From the NCBI GenBank assembly GCA_035652095.1, contig DASREM010000046.1, positions 1 through 31,011 of the forward strand: a DNA stretch of 31,011 nt, in the 5' to 3' direction. The stretch comes from DASREM01 sp035652095. Its GTDB lineage: Bacteria; Acidobacteriota; Terriglobia; Terriglobales; Acidobacteriaceae. A model generated the notes under the pieces. It made no database searches, was not told where the DNA came from, and saw only the letters and a list, made by a program, of their open reading frames with translations. Made by a program: the position numbers and the translations under genes. Of this stretch, positions 7,782 through 16,776 are shown piece by piece (positions within the stretch are counted from its first letter, which is position 1; each line of letters opens with the position of its first letter).

Positions 7782-8687
7782 ATGGGACGCGTCATCGCGG
7801 TTGCCAATCAGAAGGGCGGCGTGGGGAAAACTACGACCGCCATCAACCTTGCCTCGTCTTTTGCCGCGACGGAGGTCAACACGCTGCTGGTTGATTGCGA
7901 TCCGCAATCCAACGCCAGCAGCGGCCTCGGCCTGGTCAAAGACCCTGAACGCCTCAGCACCTACCACTTGCTCATGGGTGAATCGCAGGCCGAAGCCGCG
8001 CTCCAGAAAACCGAACTCGAAAAACTCTCCATCATTCCGGCGCACAAGAACCTGATCGGCGCGAACCTGGAACTGGTGGACGGGGAGCGCAGGGAATTCC
8101 GGCTTCGCGACGCCCTCGCCCCCTTGCGCGACAAGTTCCACTACATCGTGCTGGATTGCCCGCCGGCCCTCGATCTCCTCACCTTGAATGCTTTGGTCGC
8201 GGCCGACGCGGTGCTCATCCCGATGCAGGCGGAATACTTCGCGCTGGAAGGGATCTCGGAGCTGCTCGACACGATCGAGCGCATTCGCGCCTCGCTCAAC
8301 CCGGAGCTGGGGATTGAGGGCGTGGTCCTCACCATGTACGACGACCGCACCAACCTGGCGCAGCAAGTCACCTCGGAGCTCAAGCGCTACTTCGGCGACA
8401 AGCTCTGCAAGACAACGATCCCGCGCAACGTTCGCCTGGCTGAGGCGCCCAGCCATGGCAAGCCGGTGCTGATCTACGACGTGAAGTCGCGAGGCACCGA
8501 GAGCTACATGGACTTGGCGAAGGAACTCATCGCTCGCGACATGCCCGGGCTCATGGTCGAGATGCCCAAGAGGGAAGAAGATGTAGCTGTCCAGGCAGAA
8601 GAGAAGCAAGTGGTCAACGCTCCTCGCTGGAAGCGTTGGATGCAGGAGCGAAATAAATTGATAACAATCAATATACAAGATCGATGA
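7782..8687 (+). CDS. parA: Chromosome partitioning ATPase ParA (Soj-like)
   Basis: ATG 7782 gives MGRVIAVANQKGG, the standard Soj-type start, so the in-frame extension to 7746 is probably leader. The protein has 301 residues. The deviant Walker A KGGVGKTT is at 11-18, with the A' motif LLVDCDPQ near 40 and the Walker B segment YIVLDCPP after that. There is no N-terminal helix-turn-helix, which fits a chromosomal (type Ib-like) ParA. The C-terminus runs about 45 residues beyond typical Soj and is rich in charged residues (KREEDVAVQAEEKQ). ParA forms ATP-dependent gradients on the nucleoid that move ParB-parS complexes. It is upstream of parB and downstream of four parS-like sites. Confidence 0.93.
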   Translation: MGRVIAVANQKGGVGKTTTAINLASSFAATEVNTLLVDCDPQSNASSGLGLVKDPERLSTYHLLMGESQAEAALQKTELEKLSIIPAHKNLIGANLELVDGERREFRLRDALAPLRDKFHYIVLDCPPALDLLTLNALVAADAVLIPMQAEYFALEGISELLDTIERIRASLNPELGIEGVVLTMYDDRTNLAQQVTSELKRYFGDKLCKTTIPRNVRLAEAPSHGKPVLIYDVKSRGTESYMDLAKELIARDMPGLMVEMPKREEDVAVQAEEKQVVNAPRWKRWMQERNKLITINIQDR

Positions 8688-8721
8688 ACATCTATGTATT
8701 CATTGGCTCCGGCCAAGGCTA

Positions 8722-8757
8722 ACCACGAAGGACACTAAGTTTCACGAAGGAAAGACG
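8722..8757. repeat. Short CACGAAGGACAC-type dispersed repeat
   Basis: CCACGAAGGACACTAAG plus TTCACGAAGGAAAG lies between parA and parB. A related sequence on the opposite strand lies at 2926-2952. The AAGGAAAG just before ATG 8758 may double as ribosome binding site for parB. Confidence 0.4.
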
Positions 8758-9783
8758 ATGACGACTACAGCAGAGAAGACCGCAGTCGAAGAAAAAGCCG
8801 CGGAGAAAGCTCCCGCGGACAAACGCAAAGCGCTGGGGCGAGGATTGGAGTCGTTGCTGCCGGGCGGCCCCCGGGTGGTCACCAGCAATCCGATCGCGCG
8901 GCCTGCGACTCCGGGAGCGCAACCCGCCGTGATTCCCGAAATCCAGGCAGTGCGCGCGCCCGCTGGCGACGGCGTGCTCGAAATCGCACTGGACGCCATC
9001 GACACCAATCCGTATCAGACGCGTCTGTCGCAGCATCTCGACGCGCAGCGCGACACTGGAGGCGGCACGCTCGCAGAGCTTGCCGAGTCGATCCGCGCCA
9101 ACGGAGTAATTCAGCCGATCACGGTGCGCCCGGGAAAAGACGGCCGCTATGTGCTGATCACCGGCGAGCGCCGCTGGCGGGCTTCGAAGCTGGCAGGGAA
9201 GACCAAGGTGCCGGCGATCGTCAAAGTGGTCTCGGACCAGCAGGCGGCCGAGATGACGATCGTCGAAAATCTCCAGCGCCAGGACCTGAATTGCCTGGAG
9301 CAGGCGCACGCCTTCGCCAAGCTCAGCCAGGACTTTCGCATGACGCAGGAACAGATCGGACATCGAGTAGGCGTGTCGCGCGAAACCGTGTCGAATTACA
9401 TGCGCCTGCTGAAGCTGCCTCCGATGGTGGGGCAGTATTTGAGTGAAGGCCGCCTCGGCTTCAGCGAGGCGCGAACGCTGCTTACCCTACCCACACCGGA
9501 ACTGATGCAGAAGGTCGCGGATGAAGCGGTTACCAAGCACTTGTCGTTCGAGCAGATCGAAGAGCGGGTGATGGCGATCAACCTTCCGCTGAAAAAAGAC
9601 GGAGAGCCGCAAGGCCGAGCGCGCTGGGTGGACCCGAACGTGCGTGCCGCGCAAAGCGCGCTGGAACGCACGCTCGGGGTGCGTGTCAGGATTCGTGACA
9701 GAAAAGGAAAAGGGAAGATCGTGATCGAGTACTCGACGCTCGAAGATTTCGATCGCGTGGTGGAGATGTTGAAAGGGAAGTAG
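8758..9783 (+). CDS. parB: Chromosome partitioning protein ParB (Spo0J-like)
   Basis: 341 residues from ATG 8758. After a Lys/Ala-rich start comes KRKALGRGLESLLPG (22-36), the conserved ParA-interacting segment. The ParB/Srx-like CTPase domain follows, with GERRWRAS at 136-143 and ENLQRQDLN at 170-178. A helix-turn-helix (196-216, EQIGHRVGVSRETVSNYMRLL) reads parS, and a C-terminal dimerisation region ends the protein. ParB loads at parS as a CTP-dependent clamp and spreads. It follows parA by 70 bp, so the two are probably co-transcribed. A terminator follows at 9820. Confidence 0.95.
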   Translation: MTTTAEKTAVEEKAAEKAPADKRKALGRGLESLLPGGPRVVTSNPIARPATPGAQPAVIPEIQAVRAPAGDGVLEIALDAIDTNPYQTRLSQHLDAQRDTGGGTLAELAESIRANGVIQPITVRPGKDGRYVLITGERRWRASKLAGKTKVPAIVKVVSDQQAAEMTIVENLQRQDLNCLEQAHAFAKLSQDFRMTQEQIGHRVGVSRETVSNYMRLLKLPPMVGQYLSEGRLGFSEARTLLTLPTPELMQKVADEAVTKHLSFEQIEERVMAINLPLKKDGEPQGRARWVDPNVRAAQSALERTLGVRVRIRDRKGKGKIVIEYSTLEDFDRVVEMLKGK

Positions 9784-9819
9784 TAGCGAGTTGTGAGTTG
9801 TGAGTGGCGAGGTGCAGGA

Positions 9820-9846
9820 GGCAGCTTTTCGGGTGCTGCCTTTTGT
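9820..9846 (+). terminator. Rho-independent terminator after parB
   Basis: GGCAGC (9820-9825) pairs with GCTGCC (9835-9840) around a 9-nt loop and is followed by TTTTGTT. It ends the parAB transcript. Confidence 0.75.
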
Positions 9847-9950
9847 TGCCGGGATCATGGTGGGGAGGAATCTCGAAAGTTAACGGGTGGGAGAAAGCCG
9901 ATTCATTCGGATGCCTGAGGAGATTTAAATGACCCTTCCATGCCACTGTG

Positions 9951-10106
9951 TGGGACAAAATGGGGGTGGGCCACTTCTGGAAAGCGCGAGAAGTGGCGCA
10001 CTCCCATTTTTTCGCTAACGTCCCATGGCAAGACCGCGAAAAGAGTGCGACCAGGTTCGGGTGGCATCGAACTGCCCCACTCAAGCCAGAACCGGGCTTG
10101 AGTGGG
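9951..10106. repeat. Cluster of palindromic intergenic repeats
   Basis: The outer arms TGGGAC (9951) and GTCCCA (to 10025) enclose a long imperfect hairpin centred on CCACTTCT...AGAAGTGG. A second, perfect 12-bp stem (CCCACTCAAGCC at 10076-10087 with its complement at 10095-10106) follows. The gap 9847-10179 has no credible gene. The texture is that of REP-like interspersed repeats. Confidence 0.65.
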
Positions 10107-10179
10107 CCACCGGCGATCATTGCAGGGACAAACCGGGCGTGCGCAATCCTCTGCATCTTGACCTTGCCGCGCAACCTGA

Positions 10180-10764
10180 CATAATGCTGCCGCTCTCAAC
10201 GGCGACGGCATCACCGACTTCGCGATCACCAACATTTACGTGACAAATTTTGCGGGTATTCACGACACCGGCGGGCCGTTTCCCAGCGCAGGATGGGTTT
10301 CCGTGCATCCGTCGCAGGCTCCGAACCAGGTGATCTTCGGCAGCAGCACGCAGTTCGTCAAATTCGCCGCCGCCCTGAATGCAGGAGTCAAGATCGGGTC
10401 GAGCGACACGTTTGCCCCAAACAATGAGTCGATGCTGTACTGCGCGGGGACGGGTGGAATTATCCTTTCCCACAAAGGGCAATGGTTCAACCGCAAAGAT
10501 CGTTTCCTGGGAGTGGAATTCAGCATCAATGGCCAGACTCATTTTGGCTGGGCACGATTGAGCGTACAGCTGCAGGGAAAAGATCTGGGATGTCAGTTCA
10601 AGGCCTACCTCACCGGGTATGCCTATGAGACATTGCCAAACACGGCAATCGTGACGGGAAAGCTGCACGACACCGAGAGTGCGACGCTGCCCGGGCCGAC
10701 GCTCGGACAGTTGGCGTTAGGCTCGGCCGGGCTTGTGGCGTGTAGAAAAGAAAAGGAAGACTAG
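10180..10764 (+). pseudogene. 5'-truncated secreted-protein remnant of an acidobacterial family
   Basis: The frame is open from 10180, after an in-frame TGA at 10177-10179. It shows LNGDGITDFAI, VKIGSS, FNRKDRFLGVEFSINGQTHFGWARL and TGYAYETLPN, ending in LGQLALGSAGLVACRKEKED. I recall a frequent family of predicted surface proteins in Acidobacteriota with the same order of motifs. In that family these motifs follow a signal peptide and about 50-70 residues that are missing here. No ATG or GTG precedes the DxNGDG motif; the first GTG (10240) lies after it. The C-terminal small-residue helix plus basic tail resembles a PEP-CTERM-like anchor. I read it as a decayed gene; a short translated product is not excluded. 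Confidence 0.6.
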
Positions 10765-11378
10765 ATCGACCCAAAAAGAGCAGTTGGTTCAGAACATTTC
10801 TTTCCGGAAAAATCAGGAATGAAGACCGACTGCTCTTGCTCGCACCCCTTGGTTCGAAACATTCTCCGCGGGACTGCGGACGAATCGCGGTTCGTGTGTG
10901 TGTTCCGGATCGCCCATGAACGAGGCGGACCTTGAATCGCACGTTTGAGGCGATGAAACCCCGGGGGCCAGCAGACCTCCAAACGCCACTCCGGGCTTCG
11001 TGTCAGATCGCCCGAGTGCGGCAGGAAAAGCTATGATCACCAAGGGAGGAAGCACCCCGCCTGCCAGTGCGTAAGGCCAGTGCGGGTCACTCGATTCCGG
11101 GGATTTCTCCCTCCGCTTACAGCGTTTGTACAAAGCCTGCCAGACCTTAAGCCGACTTCCATCAGCACATGCAATTGGAGCAAACAGCCTGTTCCCCCGA
11201 GCGATTGCGCTGGAAAAGGGAGCACGAACCAGAGTTGGAGGCCAAGTCCACACGAGCGATGCGCACTGAGTCGAGAAGCTGAACTGCCCAAATGCCACTG
11301 CCGTGACTTTGGTCATAGCTGGCTTGCGCTTCGGCGCGTAAGGTTGGCGGTTGCCATTGGCATATCGAGGCGAGAGTC
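10765..11378. other. Intergenic region upstream of the respiratory operon
   Basis: No frame here gives a recognisable protein on either strand. The inverted repeat AAGAGCAGT (10776-10784) / ACTGCTCTT (10829-10837) lies just after the remnant gene. The promoter of the eight-gene operon should be in the last 100-200 bases, but no consensus FNR-type TTGAT-N4-ATCAA site was seen. GAGGCGAG at 11368-11375 may serve as ribosome binding site for GTG 11379. Confidence 0.4.
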
Positions 11379-13277
11379 GTGGACGAACTGCGCTACAACG
11401 TCCGGGTAGCGGATCACGAGTACTGGCGAGAACAGATCAAGTGCCAGCACGCGTGTCCAGTTCATACCGATGCACGCGGGTATGTGCGGGCAATCGCAGC
11501 GGGGGACTACGAGCAGGCGTACCTGATCGCACGCGGGCCCAATCCTCTGGCATCCCTCTGCGGGCGCATTTGTGGTGCGCCATGCGAAGCGGCCTGTCGC
11601 AGGGGAACTATCGATCAGCCGATCTCGATCCGAGCGTTGAAGCGGTTTGTCTGTGAAAGGTTCGGAAGCGATGCGCGCAACGATGCCGGCCACGAACTCT
11701 TCCCCTACTTAAAGAGCAAAAACGAAGAACGTCAGTGTGACGATGTCGAGGAACTCAGCCACTTGCTTGAGTTTCTCGCGAATGCCAGCTTTCCCAAACC
11801 CACGGGAGAGCGAATCGCGATTATCGGCTCCGGCCCCGCGGGTCTAGCTGCCGGACACGATCTCGCGCTGATGGGATTTTGCCCAACCATTTTTGAGATG
11901 GAACCGCAACCGGCCGGCATGCTGTACACCGGTGTACCAGGCTATCGCTTGCCGCGGGAACTGATCCGGGCAGAAGTCGCGGTGATTCAGTCCCTGGGCG
12001 TCGAGATCCGTTGCAATACACAGGTCGGTAAAGATGTGAGCTTTGTGGATCTCCGGCGAGACTTTGCCGCGGTTGTCATCGCGTGTGGCGCGAAGAGATC
12101 GCGAGCCCTGCCGATTCCCAATTGCGATGCCATCGGGGTGATGGGGGGCGTCGATTTTCTGCGCGACGTGTCCCTGGGCAAAGAAGTTTCGCTGGGACGG
12201 CGGGTGATTGTGATCGGCGGCGGGAATGTTGCTTACGACGTCGCCCGCACTGTACTGCGCCAGGAAGAATATGACGTGTCGCGCACGGCGGCCCGTATGG
12301 CGGGCGTGCGTGAGGTGAATCTGGTCTGCCTGGAATCTCTTGAAGAGATGCCGGCCGATACCGTGGAGATCCTGGAGGGCCAGGAAGAAGGCGTTTCTCG
12401 TCACAACAGCTGGGGGCCGAGAGAAGTTCTGGTGGATGAGAGGAACGGCCAGAAGTTCGTGCGCGGCGTGAAGTTTGCCCGGTGCACGCAAGTATATGAC
12501 GAGAACAAGCGCTTCGCTCCGAAGTTCGAGGAGTCGGTTACCACCGAGATCGAGGGAGACACGGTTCTGCTCTCAGTGGGGCAGTCGGCTGACCTGAGTT
12601 TTATAGACAGCCAGCGCGATGGGATTGCAATGCGTTCGCCTCAGCAGATCGTCAACGATCCCGAGACGTACGCGACGTCAGCGCCGGGCATATTCGTCGC
12701 GGGAGACATCGCCTATGGGCCCCGGCTCATGATTCATGCCATTGCGAGTGGGAAGCAGTCGGCTCGTTCCGTCTATCGTTACCTGCGCGGTAAATCGATC
12801 GCGCCGGAAGAAGTCCAGTTCCACTATCCCATCGACCACTATCGCCGCGAAAAACACTACGAGCGGCGGTCACGCTTGCACATTCCGACACGCTCCGCAG
12901 AAGAGCGCCTAAGAAGTCCCAGTGCCCTCGTCGAGATCGGCTACGACGAAGAGCAGGCCCGCTCGGAAGCAGGCCGCTGCCTCGACTGTGGCATCAACAC
13001 CATTTTCGACGGCGAGCGCTGCATTCTTTGCGGCGGTTGTGTGGATGTCTGTCCCACCGTATGTCTGAAGCTGGTGACGTTCGACCGCTTGGCGCTTACA
13101 CCTGACCTTGAGACCGCCACGCGCGAACTGCACCTCGATCCAGCCGACCTCTCCGCAATCATTAAGGATGAAGAGCGCTGCATCCGCTGCGGCTTGTGTG
13201 CGCAGCGTTGTCCAACTACCGCTATCACCATGGAACAGTTCAGCTTTGCAAAGGAGTGGAAGCCATGTCCCGACTAG
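11379..13277 (+). CDS. NAD(P)-linked FAD iron-sulfur oxidoreductase (GltD-like)
   Basis: 632 residues from GTG 11379. The N-terminus is a GltD-type 4Fe-4S domain with cysteines at 22, 26, 61, 65, 69 and 73 (CGRICGAPCEAAC). The FAD motif GSGPAG is at 150-155 and the NAD(P) motif GGGNVA at 280-285. AGDIAYGPRLMIHAIASGK is the usual FAD-contact segment. A C-terminal ferredoxin pair has clusters at C548/551/554/558 and C601/604/607/611. Relatives move electrons between NAD(P)H and a ferredoxin-like or membrane partner. It is cytoplasmic, with no signal. Its 3' end overlaps the Rieske gene by 13 bp, so it belongs to the respiratory operon. I infer that it links the NAD(P)H pool to the quinone/cytochrome b module, a role not shown for this protein. 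Confidence 0.85.
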   Translation: MDELRYNVRVADHEYWREQIKCQHACPVHTDARGYVRAIAAGDYEQAYLIARGPNPLASLCGRICGAPCEAACRRGTIDQPISIRALKRFVCERFGSDARNDAGHELFPYLKSKNEERQCDDVEELSHLLEFLANASFPKPTGERIAIIGSGPAGLAAGHDLALMGFCPTIFEMEPQPAGMLYTGVPGYRLPRELIRAEVAVIQSLGVEIRCNTQVGKDVSFVDLRRDFAAVVIACGAKRSRALPIPNCDAIGVMGGVDFLRDVSLGKEVSLGRRVIVIGGGNVAYDVARTVLRQEEYDVSRTAARMAGVREVNLVCLESLEEMPADTVEILEGQEEGVSRHNSWGPREVLVDERNGQKFVRGVKFARCTQVYDENKRFAPKFEESVTTEIEGDTVLLSVGQSADLSFIDSQRDGIAMRSPQQIVNDPETYATSAPGIFVAGDIAYGPRLMIHAIASGKQSARSVYRYLRGKSIAPEEVQFHYPIDHYRREKHYERRSRLHIPTRSAEERLRSPSALVEIGYDEEQARSEAGRCLDCGINTIFDGERCILCGGCVDVCPTVCLKLVTFDRLALTPDLETATRELHLDPADLSAIIKDEERCIRCGLCAQRCPTTAITMEQFSFAKEWKPCPD

Positions 13278-13729
13278 ATCCACCCCGTGTTAGCCGGCGC
13301 AGCTTTTTGAGCCTGACGTCGCTGGGAAGCTTCTTTGTCGCAATGGGCACTGCGGCAGTGGGTATGCTCCGCCTGCCGAACCCGGCGGTGCTGCCCGGCC
13401 CGGTGCGCCGAATTAAACTCGGGCCGCCAGAGCAGTTTCCCACCGGGAGTGAAACTCCTTTTGCCGACCAGAATTTGGTGCTCTTCCGCGATGACGATGG
13501 CTTCTACGCGATTTCGAGCACGTGCACGCACCTGGGCTGCACCGTGGCGCGGTCCAAGGATGGGTTTGCCTGCCCCTGCCACGGTTCTCGTTTCAACAGC
13601 AAGGGCGGCGTGGTAGGCGGTCCAGCGCCGCGACCACTGCCTTGGCTTGAAGTGAGCCGCGCGGCCAACGGCGATCTGATCGTGAACGCAGATAACGAAG
13701 TCGCTGAAGGCACGCGCTACCGCGTGTAG
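13265..13729 (+). CDS. Rieske 2Fe-2S protein (Tat-exported, quinol oxidation)
   Basis: ATG 13265 is chosen because AAGGAG lies just upstream and MSRLDPPRVSRRSFLSL is a twin-arginine signal; 154 residues. The N-terminal hydrophobic stretch (about 18-36) may stay as a membrane anchor. Cluster ligands are in CTHLGC (C87, H89) and CPCH (C103, H106), with C92 and C105 forming the usual disulfide. In cytochrome bc/b6f complexes this subunit takes the first electron from quinol and passes it to a c-type cytochrome. Here it sits between the flavoprotein and a cytochrome b gene, as in the haloarchaeal nar cluster. Confidence 0.93.
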   Translation: MSRLDPPRVSRRSFLSLTSLGSFFVAMGTAAVGMLRLPNPAVLPGPVRRIKLGPPEQFPTGSETPFADQNLVLFRDDDGFYAISSTCTHLGCTVARSKDGFACPCHGSRFNSKGGVVGGPAPRPLPWLEVSRAANGDLIVNADNEVAEGTRYRV

Positions 13730-13739
13730 GAGGCACACC

Positions 13740-15281
13740 GTGGCAGAGACTGCAACCCAAGAATTCCGGCGCAACCTGGGCGAACTCCCCGAGGCGGTGA
13801 AGGACTCCTGCTTCCGGCTGGGGAAGGAACCTGAATCGGAGCGCGAAGAGTCGCAGGCCACCTTTCACAACCTTTTTCTGCACATCCACAGCGTCCGAGT
13901 CCACGTGCGGACCCTTAAACCTACCCTAACGTTTGGTCTCGGCCTGGCGGCCACCTCCGGTTTCCTGATCACATTAGTGACCGGCGTGCTGCTGATGGTC
14001 TACTACAAGCCGTCGACCGATCTCGCCTATCAATCGATCAAAGATATTCACTTCACAGTGTCCACGGGACGCTTCATCCGCAATATTCATCGCTGGTCGG
14101 CGCAGTTGATGGTGCTGGTGGTCCTGCTGCACATGGCGCGGGTCTTTTTCACCGCGAGCTACAAGAAGCCGCGCGAGTTCAACTGGCTGGTCGGGTTGGG
14201 GCTGCTGGTGATCACCCTGGCGCTGAGCTTCACCGGCTACCTGCTGCCTTGGGATCAATTGGCGTATTGGGCGATTACGATCGGTTCGAACATCGCCAAC
14301 TCTCCTCGCGAACTGACCGACGCGGTGGGCATTACGAAGTTCTTTGACCCCGGTGGCTTCCAGAAGCGTCTTCTGCTGGGCGCGAATTACGTGGGGCAGG
14401 ACGCGCTGATTCGCTTCTACGTCCTGCATGTCTTCGTTCTTCCGCTCGCACTGGTTACGTTGCTCGGTGTGCACTTCTGGCGTGTCCGCAAAGATGGTGG
14501 CCTCGCCAAGCCCGAGGATGCGCCCGGCGGACTGGCCGAATGGGGCGGAGAAAGGCGTCCGGTATTCCAGCCGCTTGCGACGAAAACCTATGGCCTGATG
14601 GCGTTGGTGAAAGGCCAGCGCCCGCCGGTGAATCGCGGGCCCGAGAACACGGTGATGAGTTGGCCGCACTTGTTCTGGGCGGAACTCTCCGTTTTCATGG
14701 TGACGGTGGCGGTCACGCTGATCCTGGCGTTTTACAGCGATGCGCCGCTGAAAGAACTTGCGAACGCCGCCATTCCGGAGAACCCGGCAAAGGCGCCTTG
14801 GTACTTCCTCGGGCTTCAAGAGCTTGTTTCTTATTCGGCGTTCATGGGAGGCATGTTGATTCCGATGATCGTGCTGATCGGACTGGCGCTGATTCCATTT
14901 CTGGATCGCCGACCTGGAGGTGAAGGCACGTGGTTCGGCACCAGCCAAGAGCGCTCGGTGTTCTGGCAATCCTTGTTCTTCTCCTGCGCCGTGACCGTCG
15001 GAATGCTTGCATTCACGGTCAACTACGGTTGGCTGAGAAACTGGTTCCCCAACATCCACCAACTCTGGATCATCGCGATCAACCCCGGCTCACTGTTTGT
15101 CCTGATCTTTGCTGCCTGGTCGCTGTTCATTCTGAAGCGCAAAGATTCGGTGCGCCTAGCAGCAGTCTCGTTATTCACCTGTTTTCTGGTCGGGTTCACT
15201 CTGCTGACCTACTTTGCGACTGTCCATCGTGGGCCCAACTGGCACTTTTACTGGTGGCCATCGCAATGGCCGGTGCACTGA
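13740..15281 (+). CDS. Cytochrome b (b6-type plus subunit IV-like C-terminus)
   Basis: 513 residues from GTG 13740, with TAGGAGG overlapping the Rieske stop as ribosome binding site. The first part has paired heme ligands H117/H131 (x13) and H230/H245 (x14); the x14 spacing is b6-type. The C-terminal half carries KAPWYFLGLQE near 351-361, in the place of the PEWY quinol-site motif. The Glu of PEWY is absent and the form PWYFLGLQE is used, as I recall for several bacterial Rieske/cytochrome b complexes. About eight or more membrane helices are evident. It should oxidise quinol together with the Rieske protein. An N-terminal extension of about 40 mostly charged residues is unusual. Confidence 0.93.
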   Translation: MAETATQEFRRNLGELPEAVKDSCFRLGKEPESEREESQATFHNLFLHIHSVRVHVRTLKPTLTFGLGLAATSGFLITLVTGVLLMVYYKPSTDLAYQSIKDIHFTVSTGRFIRNIHRWSAQLMVLVVLLHMARVFFTASYKKPREFNWLVGLGLLVITLALSFTGYLLPWDQLAYWAITIGSNIANSPRELTDAVGITKFFDPGGFQKRLLLGANYVGQDALIRFYVLHVFVLPLALVTLLGVHFWRVRKDGGLAKPEDAPGGLAEWGGERRPVFQPLATKTYGLMALVKGQRPPVNRGPENTVMSWPHLFWAELSVFMVTVAVTLILAFYSDAPLKELANAAIPENPAKAPWYFLGLQELVSYSAFMGGMLIPMIVLIGLALIPFLDRRPGGEGTWFGTSQERSVFWQSLFFSCAVTVGMLAFTVNYGWLRNWFPNIHQLWIIAINPGSLFVLIFAAWSLFILKRKDSVRLAAVSLFTCFLVGFTLLTYFATVHRGPNWHFYWWPSQWPVH

Positions 15282-15291
15282 GGAGAATGCG

Positions 15292-16776
15292 ATGAGAGAC
15301 CCATCCCGCATGTATCGCTGGCTCCTGCTGGTGGCGAGCACCGTCACTATCGTCTACCTGGTGGGAGCAGCGGTACGAGAAAACTATTTGGCGCAGTGGC
15401 GGACCGTGCAAAACGAGTACCGCAACATTCTCCGCGAAAAAGCCACGGATGATCGTGGCCGGGAACTGCTCGCCAAGTTTCGCATGGAGATGAAGCAGGC
15501 CAGCATCCCCGCGCTCGGTACGGTGGATCGCTGCGTCACCTGCCACAACGGCGTCGACGATCCGCGCATGACGGATGTCCCACAGCCGCATCGTACCCAT
15601 CCCGGCCATATCCTCGACAAGCATCCCGTGGATCGCTTCGGCTGCACGGTATGTCACCACGGGCAGGGCGCGGCCATGACTTTCAACGAAGCCAAAGCGG
15701 AAGACGTGTTCTGGGACTACCCGCTACTGCCCGCGGAACTGACCGAGTCGACCTGCCTTACCTGCCATGACGCGGAGAAACTGCCACCCGACCAGATTCC
15801 GCTGCTCACTGCGGGGATGAAGCTGTATCGGGAGAAAAGTTGCGGGTCCTGCCACAAGCTTGGCGGACGCGGCGGGGCACTTGGCCCCTCGCTGGACAAC
15901 GAAGGTGCGAAGACAAAGCACCAACTCATCATGGCGAACCTGAAGCCGCCGCATACCACCTGGGCGTGGCAGGACGCGCACTTTCTCGATCCGGGCGGAG
16001 TGGTTCCCGACAGCATGATGCGCAATCCCACCGTCACACGGCAGGAATCACTGGCACTGACCGCCTACATGCTCTCGCAGTGGAATCGAGATATACCGGA
16101 GAGCTATCTCGCGCCAGACAAGATCGAGCAGAAGTATCGCGCGCTCCATCCGGTGCCGCTTACCGGCGAGCAGGTCTACCGGCAGTACTGCACCGCCTGT
16201 CACGGGAATGGCACTTACACTCGATGGGACAAGAAATTCAAGCGCTTTATCCCGGCAATTCGCGGCGCCTCGCTGATCTCAACCGCAAGTGCCGAGTATC
16301 TCCAGAGCAACATCGAACAAGGACGGCCCGGCACGCAGATGCCGCCTTGGGCTTTGCATGCGGGCGGATTGCTTCCCGAGGAAATCAAGGGAGTGATCGA
16401 GTATCTCCGTGCGGGCGCTCCCGCAGTGCCCGCAGCGACGGCACTGACGCTTCACGGGGACGCCGGCAATGGCCTTTCTCTTTTCCTTAGAAACTGCGCC
16501 GGCTGCCACGGCATGAATGGCCGCGGCGGATTAGCCCCCGAGATCGGCAATCCGGTATTCCAACGAACTGCCAACGACGAATTCATCGTCGGCACTATCC
16601 GCAACGGCCGCACTGGAACGGCGATGCCTGCCTTCCAACGTAAGGACGCGCCCACGTTCACTGATCAGAATATCGCCGACGTGCTCGCTTATTTGCGGAC
16701 GCTCCGAGAACCCAGCGGCCAGAAAGCAATGGCGCAGAACGCAACTTCAGGAACTCCTCCGGGAGGTAAGCCATGA
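15292..16776 (+). CDS. Membrane-anchored hexaheme cytochrome c
   Basis: ATG 15292 follows GAGGAG closely and gives 494 residues. One hydrophobic helix (about 10-28) anchors the N-terminus, and the rest is periplasmic. Six CxxCH heme sites occur: CVTCH 81-85, CTVCH 118-122, CLTCH 155-159, CGSCH 184-188, CTACH 300-304 and CAGCH 402-406. The last two sit in mono-heme class I-like domains with GTQMPPW and GTAMPAF axial-methionine segments. The first four look like a multiheme module. It probably carries electrons from the Rieske/cytochrome b pair to the molybdoenzyme, replacing a simple cytochrome c1. It starts 10 bp after the cytochrome b gene and its end overlaps the next start by 4 bp (ATGA). 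Confidence 0.92.
   Translation: MRDPSRMYRWLLLVASTVTIVYLVGAAVRENYLAQWRTVQNEYRNILREKATDDRGRELLAKFRMEMKQASIPALGTVDRCVTCHNGVDDPRMTDVPQPHRTHPGHILDKHPVDRFGCTVCHHGQGAAMTFNEAKAEDVFWDYPLLPAELTESTCLTCHDAEKLPPDQIPLLTAGMKLYREKSCGSCHKLGGRGGALGPSLDNEGAKTKHQLIMANLKPPHTTWAWQDAHFLDPGGVVPDSMMRNPTVTRQESLALTAYMLSQWNRDIPESYLAPDKIEQKYRALHPVPLTGEQVYRQYCTACHGNGTYTRWDKKFKRFIPAIRGASLISTASAEYLQSNIEQGRPGTQMPPWALHAGGLLPEEIKGVIEYLRAGAPAVPAATALTLHGDAGNGLSLFLRNCAGCHGMNGRGGLAPEIGNPVFQRTANDEFIVGTIRNGRTGTAMPAFQRKDAPTFTDQNIADVLAYLRTLREPSGQKAMAQNATSGTPPGGKP

Noticed and set aside
7779..8678. 299-codon open frame on the minus strand
   Set aside because: It mirrors parA and has no recognisable motif or ribosome binding site.
10813..11316. 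167-codon minus-strand frame upstream of the respiratory operon
   Set aside because: The composition is like random GC-rich translation, there is no motif, and it opposes the likely promoter region.
13974..15062. 362-codon open frame on the minus strand
   Set aside because: It lies antisense to the well-supported cytochrome b gene and is rich in His/Gln/Arg, as expected for a shadow of GC-rich membrane-protein codons.
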